A stretch of DNA of 64,000 bases from Bacteroidota bacterium (lineage in GTDB: Bacteria; Bacteroidota; Bacteroidia; Cytophagales; Cytophagaceae), in assembly GCA_023458555.1 (NCBI GenBank), contig JAEWYS010000014.1, positions 310,001 through 374,000 of the forward strand, written 5' to 3'. Within the stretch, counting starts at the first letter, position 1. Each line of letters starts with the position of its first letter. Below, in pieces: positions 1 to 8,946 of the stretch. Under the pieces are notes generated by a model. The model was not told the origin of the DNA. It made no database searches and saw only the letters and a list, made by a program, of their open reading frames with translations. Position numbers and translations under genes: made by a program.

Positions 1-3000
1 ACTCAGCAGATTACCCAGCCGGTCATAGGTATAGGTTGTTGTATCTGTTTCAGGCAGCACTTCCAGGCTTGTGCCATATGGACCTGATTTGGTGAGTGTC
101 TGCCCTTTGGAGTTTACAAAAAATACCCATTTTACATATTGTCCGCTGCTATCCGGATGCGTAGTAGTGTAAACAATCTTCCGGCTATCATGCAGCAGAT
201 ATTCGATATCTTTAATCAAAAAATGACCGGAAGGACTGGCTGGATCCGGATTATATTCCTTGCTTGGCCGGCCATGTCTGTCGTACTGATACTCTACATA
301 TACAGGGGAAGCATAGGTAGCTCCTTCCTGGCTGTACCGGAAGGCATTGGCAGACTCCTGAAAATACGGCAGGTATACTTTATCCACCAAGCCGCTGGCA
401 TTAAAGCTGCTTTTGCTGATCAGCAAAGTTCCGTTACGGTATCCCTTCTGTGCAGTCTGAAATTGCCTGCCCAGCGCATCCAGGTATTCCTTATTCCAAA
501 GCCATTGACTGGTATCATTTTGTTCCCAGCTTTTTCGCACATATGTCTGGACGGAGAGTCCTCCTCCGGATGTTTTATCAAACTTTGAATCAGTATATGT
601 CACCAGATCATCACTATCCGGCGCTATTGTCTGAGTAATGAGCACCGTACCCAACCCATCAATTCCCATATCAGGTATATTGAATACCGTATTGCCGTTT
701 TCATCCGTGTCCGCAACTTTCAGTCCGAACCTGGGATCATATACCGCTTCAGTCTGAAGCGCTTCCTTATCATCAGCAGGCTTGGGGCTTACCAGCCGGA
801 TCGGAAATGTATGATAAACCGGATCGTAGCCGGTATACCATGTCATCGAATCCAATGCTATGGAACCGGTAACATTTCCAAAGGCATCATATATGCTGGC
901 TGTCCGCTGCCATGTATTGAGTACAGGCGCTATACCGCCGGAAGTATTTACAAACTCTTCACTGGCAGTCTGATTCATTCTGGAATCATATTCGTACCGC
1001 TTCCATTCCAGATCTTTGCCTTCATCCCAACTCGACCAGCTATCTCCTCCGGATGGACTATTGCATGTCTTCTGAGCCACCGGATAGCATGCTTTCCACC
1101 ACTGGGTACTATCTTCCGGATATTGATCATATTTTATAAATATATAAAGGTCATCTTCCGGATCTGATTCATCTGCCAGGTTATCCATTCTTTGCAGATT
1201 CATTCCCAGGCTATCGTAGTAAAATATTTTCTTTAAAGAATAATTGAAAGTACCCTGAGTATAATGTCTGATCGTATTGGTGTGATTGTTGACACTATAT
1301 ACAGCCTGGGGAAGAATGGTTGCCGATTTATAAGACATATCGGTAATACCCAGCACTACACTGGTATCCTGATTATCTGTAACTTTTTCCTGAATAACGG
1401 TTCCCATAAAAGGAAATCTGTTATTCCTTGTTATATGTGTAAGGGAATTGTGCTGCAGGTCTTCTACACTGGTTTTGCGAAATCCCAGCCAGCCTTGCTG
1501 GATATTCACCTGACCATCTTCATATTTATATAAGTATTCATAACGAAAGGACGGGTTTTGCACTTTATCCGCAACTGTATGCCTGACAGTCACCCAAAGG
1601 GCTCCTTCCATATCCATGTACGGATATTCTGCTGCCGTACCTCTGCGATAGACACTATCATTGGTAAGAGGAGCATATTCGATTGCGGTATACTGCCCCA
1701 GTCCATCCTGTACAGAGGTTGCAAGCACCGGCGCTGCCGACCCGGAGATATATATATTCAAGCTTTTAACAGAAGGTATCAGTCTGTCCTGAATGAAAAA
1801 GTCCGTGGTGCCATCGCCATTAAAATCGCCGGTATACAGGTACGCATACGTTGCATCGGTATTTTGTATACCATGGTATTCAAACCGGTTGAAAGAAGTC
1901 CCGCTTTGACTAAAATACACCACAAAAGCTTTTGTAGCTCCTTCGTTGCTCTGTCTGAGTATATCGGTAAGACCATCCCCGTTAAAATCGCCCGTAATAA
2001 ACTGCGCGCTGATATAATCCGAATTGTCAGGAAGCGTAACAGACCTGACAGCAAAAGCTCCTTCTCCGGCTGAAGAATAGACTTGAATGACTTTGGTTGT
2101 GCCTTCTCTGCTTTGCCTGACAAAGTCTGTTTTGCCATCACCATTGAAGTCTCCGGAAATAATATTAGCATGATCGATATCAAGAGGATAACCGGTATTG
2201 CCCTGTGTAACCGTATTTCTAAGTTTATGGTCAGAGTCAAACCAATATATCTGTATCTGGTTGCTCGGCACCAGCTTTTCCTGCGTCAGAAGATCGGAAA
2301 TCCCGTCACCGTTAAAATCGCCGGGAATCAGGATCGCGCTGGCATAATCCAGAGGACTGGTACCGGTATAGGACACCGGTATAAAAACACTGGCGGGATC
2401 ATAGTAATATATTTCAAAGTTAGCCGTATAGCTTTCCTTCGTTTGTCTCAGAAAGTCTATACGCCCGTCACCGTTAAAATCTCCTGGGATCAGGTTCGCA
2501 CTGGTAATATCCAGATTTTTGGTACTGGTATAGGAAGTCGAGGTAAAGCTTCCGTTACCGCTCGAAAAATACAGAGAAATGGTGCCTGTATACCGGTCTT
2601 TGGGCTGACGCATAAAGTCAGTCCGGCCATCTCCGTTAAAGTCTCCCAGTAAAATCTCCGCGCTGGTTACATCCATATTTTCCTGGGAGTTGTATACAGA
2701 AGACACAAAGCTTCCCTGTCCATTTGCAAGGTAAACCCATATACTTTTGGTAGTGCCTTCATCACTCTGACGGATAAAATCTGTATACCCGTCACCGTTA
2801 AAATCGCCCGGAAGGAGATTGACATTGACCGGATCCAGCGGCAAGTCCGAAGTATACGTGGTTGTTTTAAACAGATCCGTCAATGATCTATCTCTGCCAT
2901 AGGTGATTAAAGTCGGACTCAGACAATGTCCGGCAGCATCACATTGCTGAATCTGACTGATAAGGCTTTCCCCGGTACTCTGGCTGGCTGTATAGGTAAA

Positions 3001-3957
3001 GTTATATCTATAAAGCAGGTTAGCAGAAGCACTGACCTCCATGCCATCACCATCCTGATCCAGGTACGTTTGAACAGATTGTATTCGCTTATTGATATTT
3101 ACCAGATTACCGCCGACATAGCTCAGTATGGAATCCTGCCTGGGCTGATATGTAAATTCGACCATGCGCTGGGGCGTCAGATTGCCACCGGCATTTCCTG
3201 TATATTCAATAGAGGCAAGATAGTGCCAGTGGTTATTCTGGTCTGTCTGATAGGTGACAGTTATATAGTTACCATTATTATCAGTAACCTTAGCCACAGC
3301 CCATTCTATGATCACACCATTGCCCGCCGCATTGCTGGCATTGCCGGAAGTACCGAACTCACTCACGGATCCGTCTTTGGAATATGCTATAAAATAACAT
3401 GGACCGCCACCGCAGTTACCATATGAGTAAAACCTGGTCCAGGATTCGATCTCGGTACGATACTCCGTACCATCCGCACCATATGCCAGGTTTCTTTCTT
3501 CGATGGTGGTAAGAAGCTTTCCGTTTTTGTCCCGATAGGCAATAAGTCGCTGCCCATTGACTGCAAACCGGTCTTCTTTGTCCAGGTTTACTCCTCCTTT
3601 CTGCCCGTCTCTGAATACAGTTTTTCCCACCCGCTGTATTGAAATAATCCCGTCAATCAGCCAGCCAGCTCCCAAAGGACCATTGCCGCCCTGAGAACTG
3701 TAAACGAGGTTGAGTTCAGGAGCTACCTCATTAGTACCCGGCGGCACATCGATGCTTAATGTATAGCTGGCTGATCCGTTTGGATCCACCATGAACTCTC
3801 CGGACGCAGTACCTGCCGAACTTACGGGAGCCAGCTTTCTGAACGCAAGTCCGTTTGTCTGAATCTTTTTATCTTTCGTGTATGTTTTAAAAACAGCACA
3901 GCCTGCAAGGAATAACAGCATATACAGGAAATGCCTGGGATGTAAATATTTTTTCAT
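1..3957 (-). CDS. SpvB/TcaC-like RHS-family lipoprotein (partial, runs off left edge)
   Basis: The ATG lies at 3957-3955 and the reading frame appears open down to base 1 (1319 codons visible, 3' end missing); I translated it by eye and spot-checked several stretches. The product resembles the SpvB/TcaC (TcB-type) component of Tc toxins and related RHS proteins. The N-terminus is a lipoprotein signal ending in LAGC (Cys20). Residues of about 45-360 look like an SpvB domain (PELNLVYSSQGG, GPLGAGW). Seven FG-GAP/VCBS-like repeats of about 55 residues, core GDFNGDGxTDFxRQ, occupy about residues 380-715. A TcdB-midN-like stretch follows (SVQDGLGQYTAIEY), and the visible end TYTYDRLGNLL is the start of YD/RHS repeats. 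It is probably exported and surface-bound. A toxin tip would lie beyond the edge, so the function is open: Tc-like toxin scaffold, polymorphic toxin or cell-wall RHS protein. Confidence 0.85.
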   Translation of the reverse strand, partial: MKKYLHPRHFLYMLLFLAGCAVFKTYTKDKKIQTNGLAFRKLAPVSSAGTASGEFMVDPNGSASYTLSIDVPPGTNEVAPELNLVYSSQGGNGPLGAGWLIDGIISIQRVGKTVFRDGQKGGVNLDKEDRFAVNGQRLIAYRDKNGKLLTTIEERNLAYGADGTEYRTEIESWTRFYSYGNCGGGPCYFIAYSKDGSVSEFGTSGNASNAAGNGVIIEWAVAKVTDNNGNYITVTYQTDQNNHWHYLASIEYTGNAGGNLTPQRMVEFTYQPRQDSILSYVGGNLVNINKRIQSVQTYLDQDGDGMEVSASANLLYRYNFTYTASQSTGESLISQIQQCDAAGHCLSPTLITYGRDRSLTDLFKTTTYTSDLPLDPVNVNLLPGDFNGDGYTDFIRQSDEGTTKSIWVYLANGQGSFVSSVYNSQENMDVTSAEILLGDFNGDGRTDFMRQPKDRYTGTISLYFSSGNGSFTSTSYTSTKNLDITSANLIPGDFNGDGRIDFLRQTKESYTANFEIYYYDPASVFIPVSYTGTSPLDYASAILIPGDFNGDGISDLLTQEKLVPSNQIQIYWFDSDHKLRNTVTQGNTGYPLDIDHANIISGDFNGDGKTDFVRQSREGTTKVIQVYSSAGEGAFAVRSVTLPDNSDYISAQFITGDFNGDGLTDILRQSNEGATKAFVVYFSQSGTSFNRFEYHGIQNTDATYAYLYTGDFNGDGTTDFFIQDRLIPSVKSLNIYISGSAAPVLATSVQDGLGQYTAIEYAPLTNDSVYRRGTAAEYPYMDMEGALWVTVRHTVADKVQNPSFRYEYLYKYEDGQVNIQQGWLGFRKTSVEDLQHNSLTHITRNNRFPFMGTVIQEKVTDNQDTSVVLGITDMSYKSATILPQAVYSVNNHTNTIRHYTQGTFNYSLKKIFYYDSLGMNLQRMDNLADESDPEDDLYIFIKYDQYPEDSTQWWKACYPVAQKTCNSPSGGDSWSSWDEGKDLEWKRYEYDSRMNQTASEEFVNTSGGIAPVLNTWQRTASIYDAFGNVTGSIALDSMTWYTGYDPVYHTFPIRLVSPKPADDKEALQTEAVYDPRFGLKVADTDENGNTVFNIPDMGIDGLGTVLITQTIAPDSDDLVTYTDSKFDKTSGGGLSVQTYVRKSWEQNDTSQWLWNKEYLDALGRQFQTAQKGYRNGTLLISKSSFNASGLVDKVYLPYFQESANAFRYSQEGATYASPVYVEYQYDRHGRPSKEYNPDPASPSGHFLIKDIEYLLHDSRKIVYTTTHPDSSGQYVKWVFFVNSKGQTLTKSGPYGTSLEVLPETDTTTYTYDRLGNLLS

Positions 3958-4076
3958 AAAAATTTATAGTCGGTTAGGAAAATAGATGTATCAGGTAAAA
4001 AAACGGTGTTGTAAAAAATAAGGAACCTGCTATCTGAAATGTAAAAGTTTACCCGTAATACGCATTGCAATAAAAC

Positions 4077-4108
4077 ACCTCCTGCAATGACAATGCATTG
4101 CAGGAGGT
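4077..4108 (-). terminator. Rho-independent terminator of the PatA/PatG-like operon
   Basis: A perfect 12-bp inverted repeat (arms 4077-4088 and 4097-4108, 8-nt loop) lies 5 bases past the stop codon of the Cys-rich peptide gene. On the minus strand the hairpin is followed by a T-rich stretch (GTTTTATTG). It separates this operon from the SpvB-like gene, which should therefore have its own promoter between 3958 and 4076; I saw no clear TAnnTTTG element there. Confidence 0.8.
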
Positions 4109-4113
4109 CAGAT

Positions 4114-4404
4114 TTAGCAGGACTCCTGCCATATGCATTTTTTAGAATTGTTTGGACCGCACTGAGGCGTAAAATGCTCGCCCACATAATTGTCCCAGTT
4201 TCTTCCGCAAGGATCGCACCCTCCCGGATAGGAATAACAGCAGGGCACAATATTGGGAACAGACGTGGTAGTACCATCCGGAAACCAGACCTGTAATGTG
4301 CCATCCGAACAGTCTGAAGTACTGATCTCAACAGTAGGCGCTGTTGTGTACCTGACACTATAATCACTGATAGGTACTGGAGGAGTTTGTTTTGGAATTC
4401 TCAT
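4114..4404 (-). CDS. Small Cys-rich peptide, candidate substrate of the PatA/PatG-like operon
   Basis: A 96-residue protein with an ATG start, 70 bases after the stop of the PatG-C-terminal gene and directly before the operon terminator. I do not recognise a family. The first 30 residues are Cys-free and proline-rich (IPKQTPPVPIS). The rest holds eight cysteines, clustered as PCC, GCDPC and KKCIWQESC, so the chain ends in Cys. There is no signal peptide or membrane segment. A leader-like half followed by a Cys-rich half, next to maturation-type proteases, makes it a plausible modified-peptide (RiPP) precursor; this is inference. No cyanobactin recognition motif (LAELSEE, AYDG) is visible. It could instead be a small metal-binding or disulfide-rich accessory protein. 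Confidence 0.65.
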   Translation of the reverse strand: MRIPKQTPPVPISDYSVRYTTAPTVEISTSDCSDGTLQVWFPDGTTTSVPNIVPCCYSYPGGCDPCGRNWDNYVGEHFTPQCGPNNSKKCIWQESC

Positions 4405-4474
4405 ATATTTATAAAAGGTTAAGTAAATCGTTAATTAATTCATTCAATACACGGCATAAGTTTTCAGCATATGT

Positions 4475-6391
4475 TTATTCCTTCCAGCTTCTCATAGGGC
4501 CGGTCAGAGAAGGCACTATCCCGCTTACATCTACCGTAAACCGAAACACAGTCCGGGCTTCTTCCAGCTGCTTCATCGGGTTAAAGAATGTTAATATCAC
4601 ATCCCAGCAATCTGCCCCGGGACGGCAAAAAGGGCTTTTCACAGCATTGACAGATTGTAAAGCCAGCTTTTCTTTGTAAGCCTTTTTAAAAATCATCGCT
4701 ATCTGAAAGGCATTGGTCGCAGAAAAATTGATCGCTCTGTCTTTTGAAGTAATACCTACATTGCGTAAAGCAAAATATACCCGCTCCAGAAAATCAATGA
4801 TTCCGGTTTTCTCCTGATCATACTGCTCTTTTTCTTCCGCGGCGGCACTCTGCGAAGGCGCAGGCCCCACAAGCTCATCCAGCAACTGGTCGACTGTCCA
4901 GGCATAGAGTCCTCTCAGCTCCGGTACTACGACAGGTATTTCCAGACCACTGCTTAACTTCACTGTACCATGCGTTTTTCCGGCAAGTGTAGAGCGTACA
5001 ATATTTCTAAAACCTGAATGGCCGTATTTCTTGTCCACTTCAAGCTGATATACCATAAAGTTTCTGAGAGTGGCATACGTTTCCTGAGCAAAAGGTCCTT
5101 CCGGACGTATGGCATAGATCGGAGTATTGTCCAGATTAAATGTCCATATCACTGTTTGCGCATAATACAGCTTGTTTTCATGCCGGTTAGGGTCCGGCAA
5201 TTGTCCCTCTTCCTTTTCCCTCGTATTATTCGTAAAATGTCCGCCAAGAACACGAAGAAAACTTTCAGGATCAACCGATCCTATCTCTGCTGTCAGCGAA
5301 TTTCGGACCTCCTGGTTCGGAATATCAAAGCCGATATCTCCCAATGCGAATACCAGCTGACTTTCACCTGCATGACCGCCACAACCGCAGCCTGAGGGAC
5401 TAATTGCCTGGCTGTTTACAGGGCTGGCACTAATATGCTCCGGTATTCCGGAAGATTCCTGAGGAGCCGGAAACACTGTAGCAGCTCCGGATTCTGCCGG
5501 ATGTTTCTTTTCTGTTTGTTCCATGGATTTTGTATTTGTTTTAGGTATAGTTATTTCTTTTGCTTTGATCTGCGCATCACAATCTTCACATACTGGGGCT
5601 ACATAGCTGCCATTCTTATAAAAAGTAACAAAAGGCAGCCGCTCGCCATCTATCCCAACTGCCATATGCTCCAGTATATCATCCGGCCGGATCGTATCTG
5701 ACAGTTTCTCAATAGCTGTCTGTGGTATATTCAGAATTTCAGAAAGATGATTTATTTTCTCCCGGAGATTTTTAAAGTAGACAGGAGCTTTTTCCGTAAG
5801 GTTGTAGTACACTGTGCTTTTGGGCGTATTTTTCTTTATTGCAGACAAAAAGTAAGTGGTAAAATCTGTTTCCTCTACAATATCAAGGCATAGAGTATAC
5901 AAGCTCTCTGTCTTACTGAGATACTCAGGATGAACACCATGAAGAATCTCTTTGGTTTTTTGAAGAGCATCTTCAACACTAATCTCCGGCTCCATGATAT
6001 ACTCTTTGACCGAATACTCTGTATCGCCCGGACTCCATTCGATGGAATATGCCGTCTTACCTGTCTCAATGGTATGCAGCTCAATAAAACCCAGATAAAT
6101 TTTATATATCAGCTTATCCCCTTCTACACTGACACCAATGAAGGTGATATCAACAGTCTTCAATCGTTCATACAACAGTTGCCGGGCAGCCAATGGCATA
6201 TCCAGCATTTCTGCCAGCTCCTGTATATTCTCCCTGATCAGGGGCCTTTCTGTTTCGTTCAGATTAATAAAGTACCGCCGCATATCTATCTGCCCTGCCT
6301 GAAACTTAATGCTTGGAGTAATAAACAGACCGTGTCCGGTCAATTCGGATACCAGCTTATATGGAAGCACATACCCGTTGTTAGTTTCCAT
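4475..6391 (-). CDS. PatG C-terminal-domain protein with a novel duplicated N-terminal region
   Basis: About 638 residues from ATG 6391, which overlaps the stop of the upstream cis-prenyltransferase gene by 11 bases; an upstream in-frame start at 6433 would overlap by 53 and is less likely. Residues of about 345-638 match the C-terminal region of cyanobactin PatG/PatA proteins as I know it (WTFNLDNTPIYAIRPEGPF, PVVVPELRGLYAW, RAINFSATNAFQ, CRPGADCWDV, FRFTVDVSG). Unlike true PatG there is no subtilisin or oxidase domain. Residues 1-280 are unfamiliar and carry an internal repeat: about 50-105 and 208-264 each run helix, ExLxMP/IP turn, helix, then two strands. A linker of about 60 residues contains VCEDCD and the motif GCGCGG. 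The helix-strand-strand repeats could be compatible with an ABBA-type peptide prenyltransferase (TruF/PatF family), but this is speculative. Confidence 0.8.
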   Translation of the reverse strand: METNNGYVLPYKLVSELTGHGLFITPSIKFQAGQIDMRRYFINLNETERPLIRENIQELAEMLDMPLAARQLLYERLKTVDITFIGVSVEGDKLIYKIYLGFIELHTIETGKTAYSIEWSPGDTEYSVKEYIMEPEISVEDALQKTKEILHGVHPEYLSKTESLYTLCLDIVEETDFTTYFLSAIKKNTPKSTVYYNLTEKAPVYFKNLREKINHLSEILNIPQTAIEKLSDTIRPDDILEHMAVGIDGERLPFVTFYKNGSYVAPVCEDCDAQIKAKEITIPKTNTKSMEQTEKKHPAESGAATVFPAPQESSGIPEHISASPVNSQAISPSGCGCGGHAGESQLVFALGDIGFDIPNQEVRNSLTAEIGSVDPESFLRVLGGHFTNNTREKEEGQLPDPNRHENKLYYAQTVIWTFNLDNTPIYAIRPEGPFAQETYATLRNFMVYQLEVDKKYGHSGFRNIVRSTLAGKTHGTVKLSSGLEIPVVVPELRGLYAWTVDQLLDELVGPAPSQSAAAEEKEQYDQEKTGIIDFLERVYFALRNVGITSKDRAINFSATNAFQIAMIFKKAYKEKLALQSVNAVKSPFCRPGADCWDVILTFFNPMKQLEEARTVFRFTVDVSGIVPSLTGPMRSWKE

Positions 6392-7070
6392 ATCGCTTGT
6401 CTCTGTTAAAGTAATCTTTGATAACCTGATCAAGATCGTCAGTAGACAAATCAGGGTAATACTTTGCCAGGAAAAAGTATTCGCTATAGATACTTTGCCA
6501 GGGCATAAAACCGGAAGTCCTTATTTCTCCTGAAGTTCTGATAATAATTTCAGGATCAGGATAAGACACCTGCCCTGTATCCAGAAAGCGGCTGAACGAT
6601 TCCGGGGCATGGCGCTCTCCTGATGAGCAAAATTTATGTAATGCCCTTTCCATTTCATCCCTGCCGCTATAATCGAGAGCAAAGAGAAAGTTGCCTTTAT
6701 TGTGCTTACTGGTTTTACCTTCCACCATATGTATTTTATTGCATAGCTCCCCCGGTATTCTGTCCTTCCGGCCAAGATGCAGCATACACAGATTATACTC
6801 ATCTGCCATCTTCAGCATCAGATCCAGAAATTGATCAAAAAGTGTCATCAGGTAGCTGACCTCATCGGGTTTCCGGCTCCAGTTATCGGCAGAAAACATC
6901 CATAATGTGACCGTATGAATACCATGGGTCCATAAATACTTCAAAAGTACGGGGGAAACTTCCAGGAAACCTTTCGCATGTCCTTCTGAATCATTGTATC
7001 CTTTCTCTCTGGCCCATCGTCTGTTACCATCCGGAATAATGGCAATATGTCTCGGCATAGTATGGTTCAT
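6381..7070 (-). CDS. cis-prenyltransferase (UppS-family paralogue) within the RiPP-like operon
   Basis: About 229 residues. The ATG at 7070 leaves 13 bases after the upstream stop; an upstream in-frame start at 7115 would overlap it and adds residues that do not match the family. The family joins isopentenyl diphosphate units in cis to make isoprenoid diphosphates. Hallmarks: HIAIIPDGNRRWA with the catalytic Asp at residue 14, WMFSADNWSR, FALDYSGRDE, PDPEIIIRTSGEIR and YSEYFF, ending with R-x-x-RYG. The length is normal for the family. Housekeeping UppS normally sits with other envelope genes; here the gene is locked between two PatG-domain genes by overlap and short spacing, so it probably makes a prenyl donor for this pathway or has been repurposed. 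Chain length cannot be read from the sequence. Confidence 0.88.
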   Translation of the reverse strand: MNHTMPRHIAIIPDGNRRWAREKGYNDSEGHAKGFLEVSPVLLKYLWTHGIHTVTLWMFSADNWSRKPDEVSYLMTLFDQFLDLMLKMADEYNLCMLHLGRKDRIPGELCNKIHMVEGKTSKHNKGNFLFALDYSGRDEMERALHKFCSSGERHAPESFSRFLDTGQVSYPDPEIIIRTSGEIRTSGFMPWQSIYSEYFFLAKYYPDLSTDDLDQVIKDYFNRDKRYGN

Positions 7071-7083
7071 AATATTCTTAATC

Positions 7084-8946
7084 TTATACCTTCCAGCTCT
7101 GCACAGGACCGACAAGAGTAGGTATTACCTCACCCACATTTACGGTAAAATGAAATACCGTCGCAGCTTCCTCCATTACTTTTAAAGGATTAAAAAATTC
7201 CATGACTACCTCCCATTCTGTCGATTTATCCGGTCTCAAAGAGCTTCTGGTTGTATAGATCCGTTTTAATTCCAGCTTTTCTTTACAGGCTTTTCTAAAA
7301 ATATGACTTACAAGAAAGGCATTGGTTGCTGAAAAATTTATCGCCCGGTCTTCCGGTAAAATTCCCCGATTTTGCAGGGCAAAAAATACACGTTCCAAAA
7401 AGCTCATGATTCTATTCCGGATATCCTCTGTCATTTCTGTTGCTCCTTCTTCTCTGGCACACTCCTTCAAAAAAGCGTCAACGTCCCATATCCTCATACT
7501 TCTTAACTCAGGAATTACCACAGGCACTTCCATTCCGTTCATAAGTCTGGTTGTACCGGCAATGGTACCCGCCATAGCAGACCGGACAAAGTTATTATGG
7601 TCAATGTGTTTATGTTTCTTCTTAAACTCCAGCTGATAGGCCATAAAATCCCTGAGCCTCTCGTATACCAGATTGGCAAAAGGTCCATGAGGCTGTAGCA
7701 CGAACACAGGAATATTGTCCAGGGTCAGTACCCATTGTACAGCCTGTGCATAATATAAGCCTGTCTTATGATGATTAGGATTTTGCAGGAAATGAGTGCC
7801 GTACTGTTGGTCTCTGCTCTCCAATACTTTCAGAAAGTGGTCAGGCTCCAGAGAGCCTATTTCCTCACTCAGAGATAACTTTACCTCTTCGGAAGATACA
7901 GTGTAATCTATCAGTCCCAGCGTATAGATATATTCTTTTTGTACTGATATGTGTGAAGACGGCTGGACAGACAATTCTGAAGATGCTGAACAGGAAGAAG
8001 TCATATCACATTCAGAACGTTTCCTTTCGTGATTGAAATTATTCTTTTGAGAAGTATCCGGCTGAAGAGAAGCTTTTTTTCGAAGCTCCTGAATCTCAAT
8101 CAAAACCTTCTGATAAGCTGCCTGCAAATTCACTGTACCGGCCAGATATTTTTTGCATTCTGCCTCATCATACAGCGGACAGATATCGGAGGTCGATAAA
8201 AGTATCTCTTTAATACCAACAGGATCTGGTTCTGCATTATGCATAAGCTGTATGGAGCATAGCAACCCAAGTAATCCCGATACGACAGGCGCCGCATAAC
8301 TGGAGGCCGCTTTTGATACAGTGGTATTGTCAGCTATTACTACATCTGTATCAGGCAGAGGGACAAGAATACCTTGCTGCTGATATACCCAGCCATAATT
8401 ATTGAACGAATATGGCCTGCCTTCCTGATCAAGAGCTCCTGCGGCAAGCACATGTGGCATAGAGGCAGGAACATGCAGACAGTCACAACCATCGTTTCCG
8501 ACTGCTGCGACAATTTGTACCCGTTTCTCATAGCAGTAATTGACAGCAGCCTGAAGTCTCAGACTAGAGCTATCAGCAGGACTCAACATTCCACCACTGA
8601 TATTTATAATCCGGGCTCCATGAGATACAGCCCGGAAAATAGCATCGGCCAGTCTTTCCTGGGAACAGGTGATCCTGGTATTTACATCCTCATAAACAGT
8701 AATATACAATCCTTTACAGCCCGGAGCAATTCCCTTTTCGTTGCCCCATATAATACCTGCTACATGAGTACCGTGGCTTTTCTCTGCAGTAATTTCAAAG
8801 TCACCTAATCGAATTATTTCAATAGGAGCATTTTGTAATTTCGGACTCCCCAGATTAATGTTTGTATCTAAAACAGCAATGCATACCTCTGGCGAACCCG
8901 ATGTTTTCTCATAAATTTGTTGTAATCCTTTTTTAAAAGACTCCAT
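7084..8946 (-). CDS. PatA-like subtilisin (S8) with PatG C-terminal domain
   Basis: About 620 residues. I take ATG 8946 as the start; the frame also opens at a TTG six bases upstream. The N-terminal half is a subtilase without signal peptide or propeptide: catalytic Asp27 in AVLDTNINL, His58 in KSHGTHVAG, oxyanion Asn151 in AAVGNDG, and Ser216 in ASSYAAP, where the usual GTS has become ASS. After a linker of about 50 residues rich in Ser, residues of about 335-620 repeat the PatG C-terminal domain of the downstream gene (QWVLTLDNIPVFVLQPHGPF, PVVIPELRSM, RAINFSATNAF, FHFTVNVGE). Protease plus this domain is the architecture of cyanobactin PatA, which cuts precursor leaders, or of the end of PatG, which macrocyclises. 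It is first in the operon and probably cytoplasmic. Which peptide it cuts is unknown. Confidence 0.88.
   Translation of the reverse strand: MESFKKGLQQIYEKTSGSPEVCIAVLDTNINLGSPKLQNAPIEIIRLGDFEITAEKSHGTHVAGIIWGNEKGIAPGCKGLYITVYEDVNTRITCSQERLADAIFRAVSHGARIINISGGMLSPADSSSLRLQAAVNYCYEKRVQIVAAVGNDGCDCLHVPASMPHVLAAGALDQEGRPYSFNNYGWVYQQQGILVPLPDTDVVIADNTTVSKAASSYAAPVVSGLLGLLCSIQLMHNAEPDPVGIKEILLSTSDICPLYDEAECKKYLAGTVNLQAAYQKVLIEIQELRKKASLQPDTSQKNNFNHERKRSECDMTSSCSASSELSVQPSSHISVQKEYIYTLGLIDYTVSSEEVKLSLSEEIGSLEPDHFLKVLESRDQQYGTHFLQNPNHHKTGLYYAQAVQWVLTLDNIPVFVLQPHGPFANLVYERLRDFMAYQLEFKKKHKHIDHNNFVRSAMAGTIAGTTRLMNGMEVPVVIPELRSMRIWDVDAFLKECAREEGATEMTEDIRNRIMSFLERVFFALQNRGILPEDRAINFSATNAFLVSHIFRKACKEKLELKRIYTTRSSLRPDKSTEWEVVMEFFNPLKVMEEAATVFHFTVNVGEVIPTLVGPVQSWKV

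Noticed and set aside
1815..2815. Regularly spaced repeats resembling a CRISPR array
   Set aside because: They are coding: about 160-bp units translating to FG-GAP/VCBS repeats, with diverged rather than identical copies and no short spacers.
139..3426. Several plus-strand open frames across the first 3.4 kb
   Set aside because: They are antisense shadows of the SpvB-like gene, whose minus-strand frame reads continuously and contains clear domains.
4077..8946. Calling the locus a cyanobactin cluster
   Set aside because: No YcaO cyclodehydratase, oxidase or canonical precursor motif is present; only the protease and PatG domains agree.
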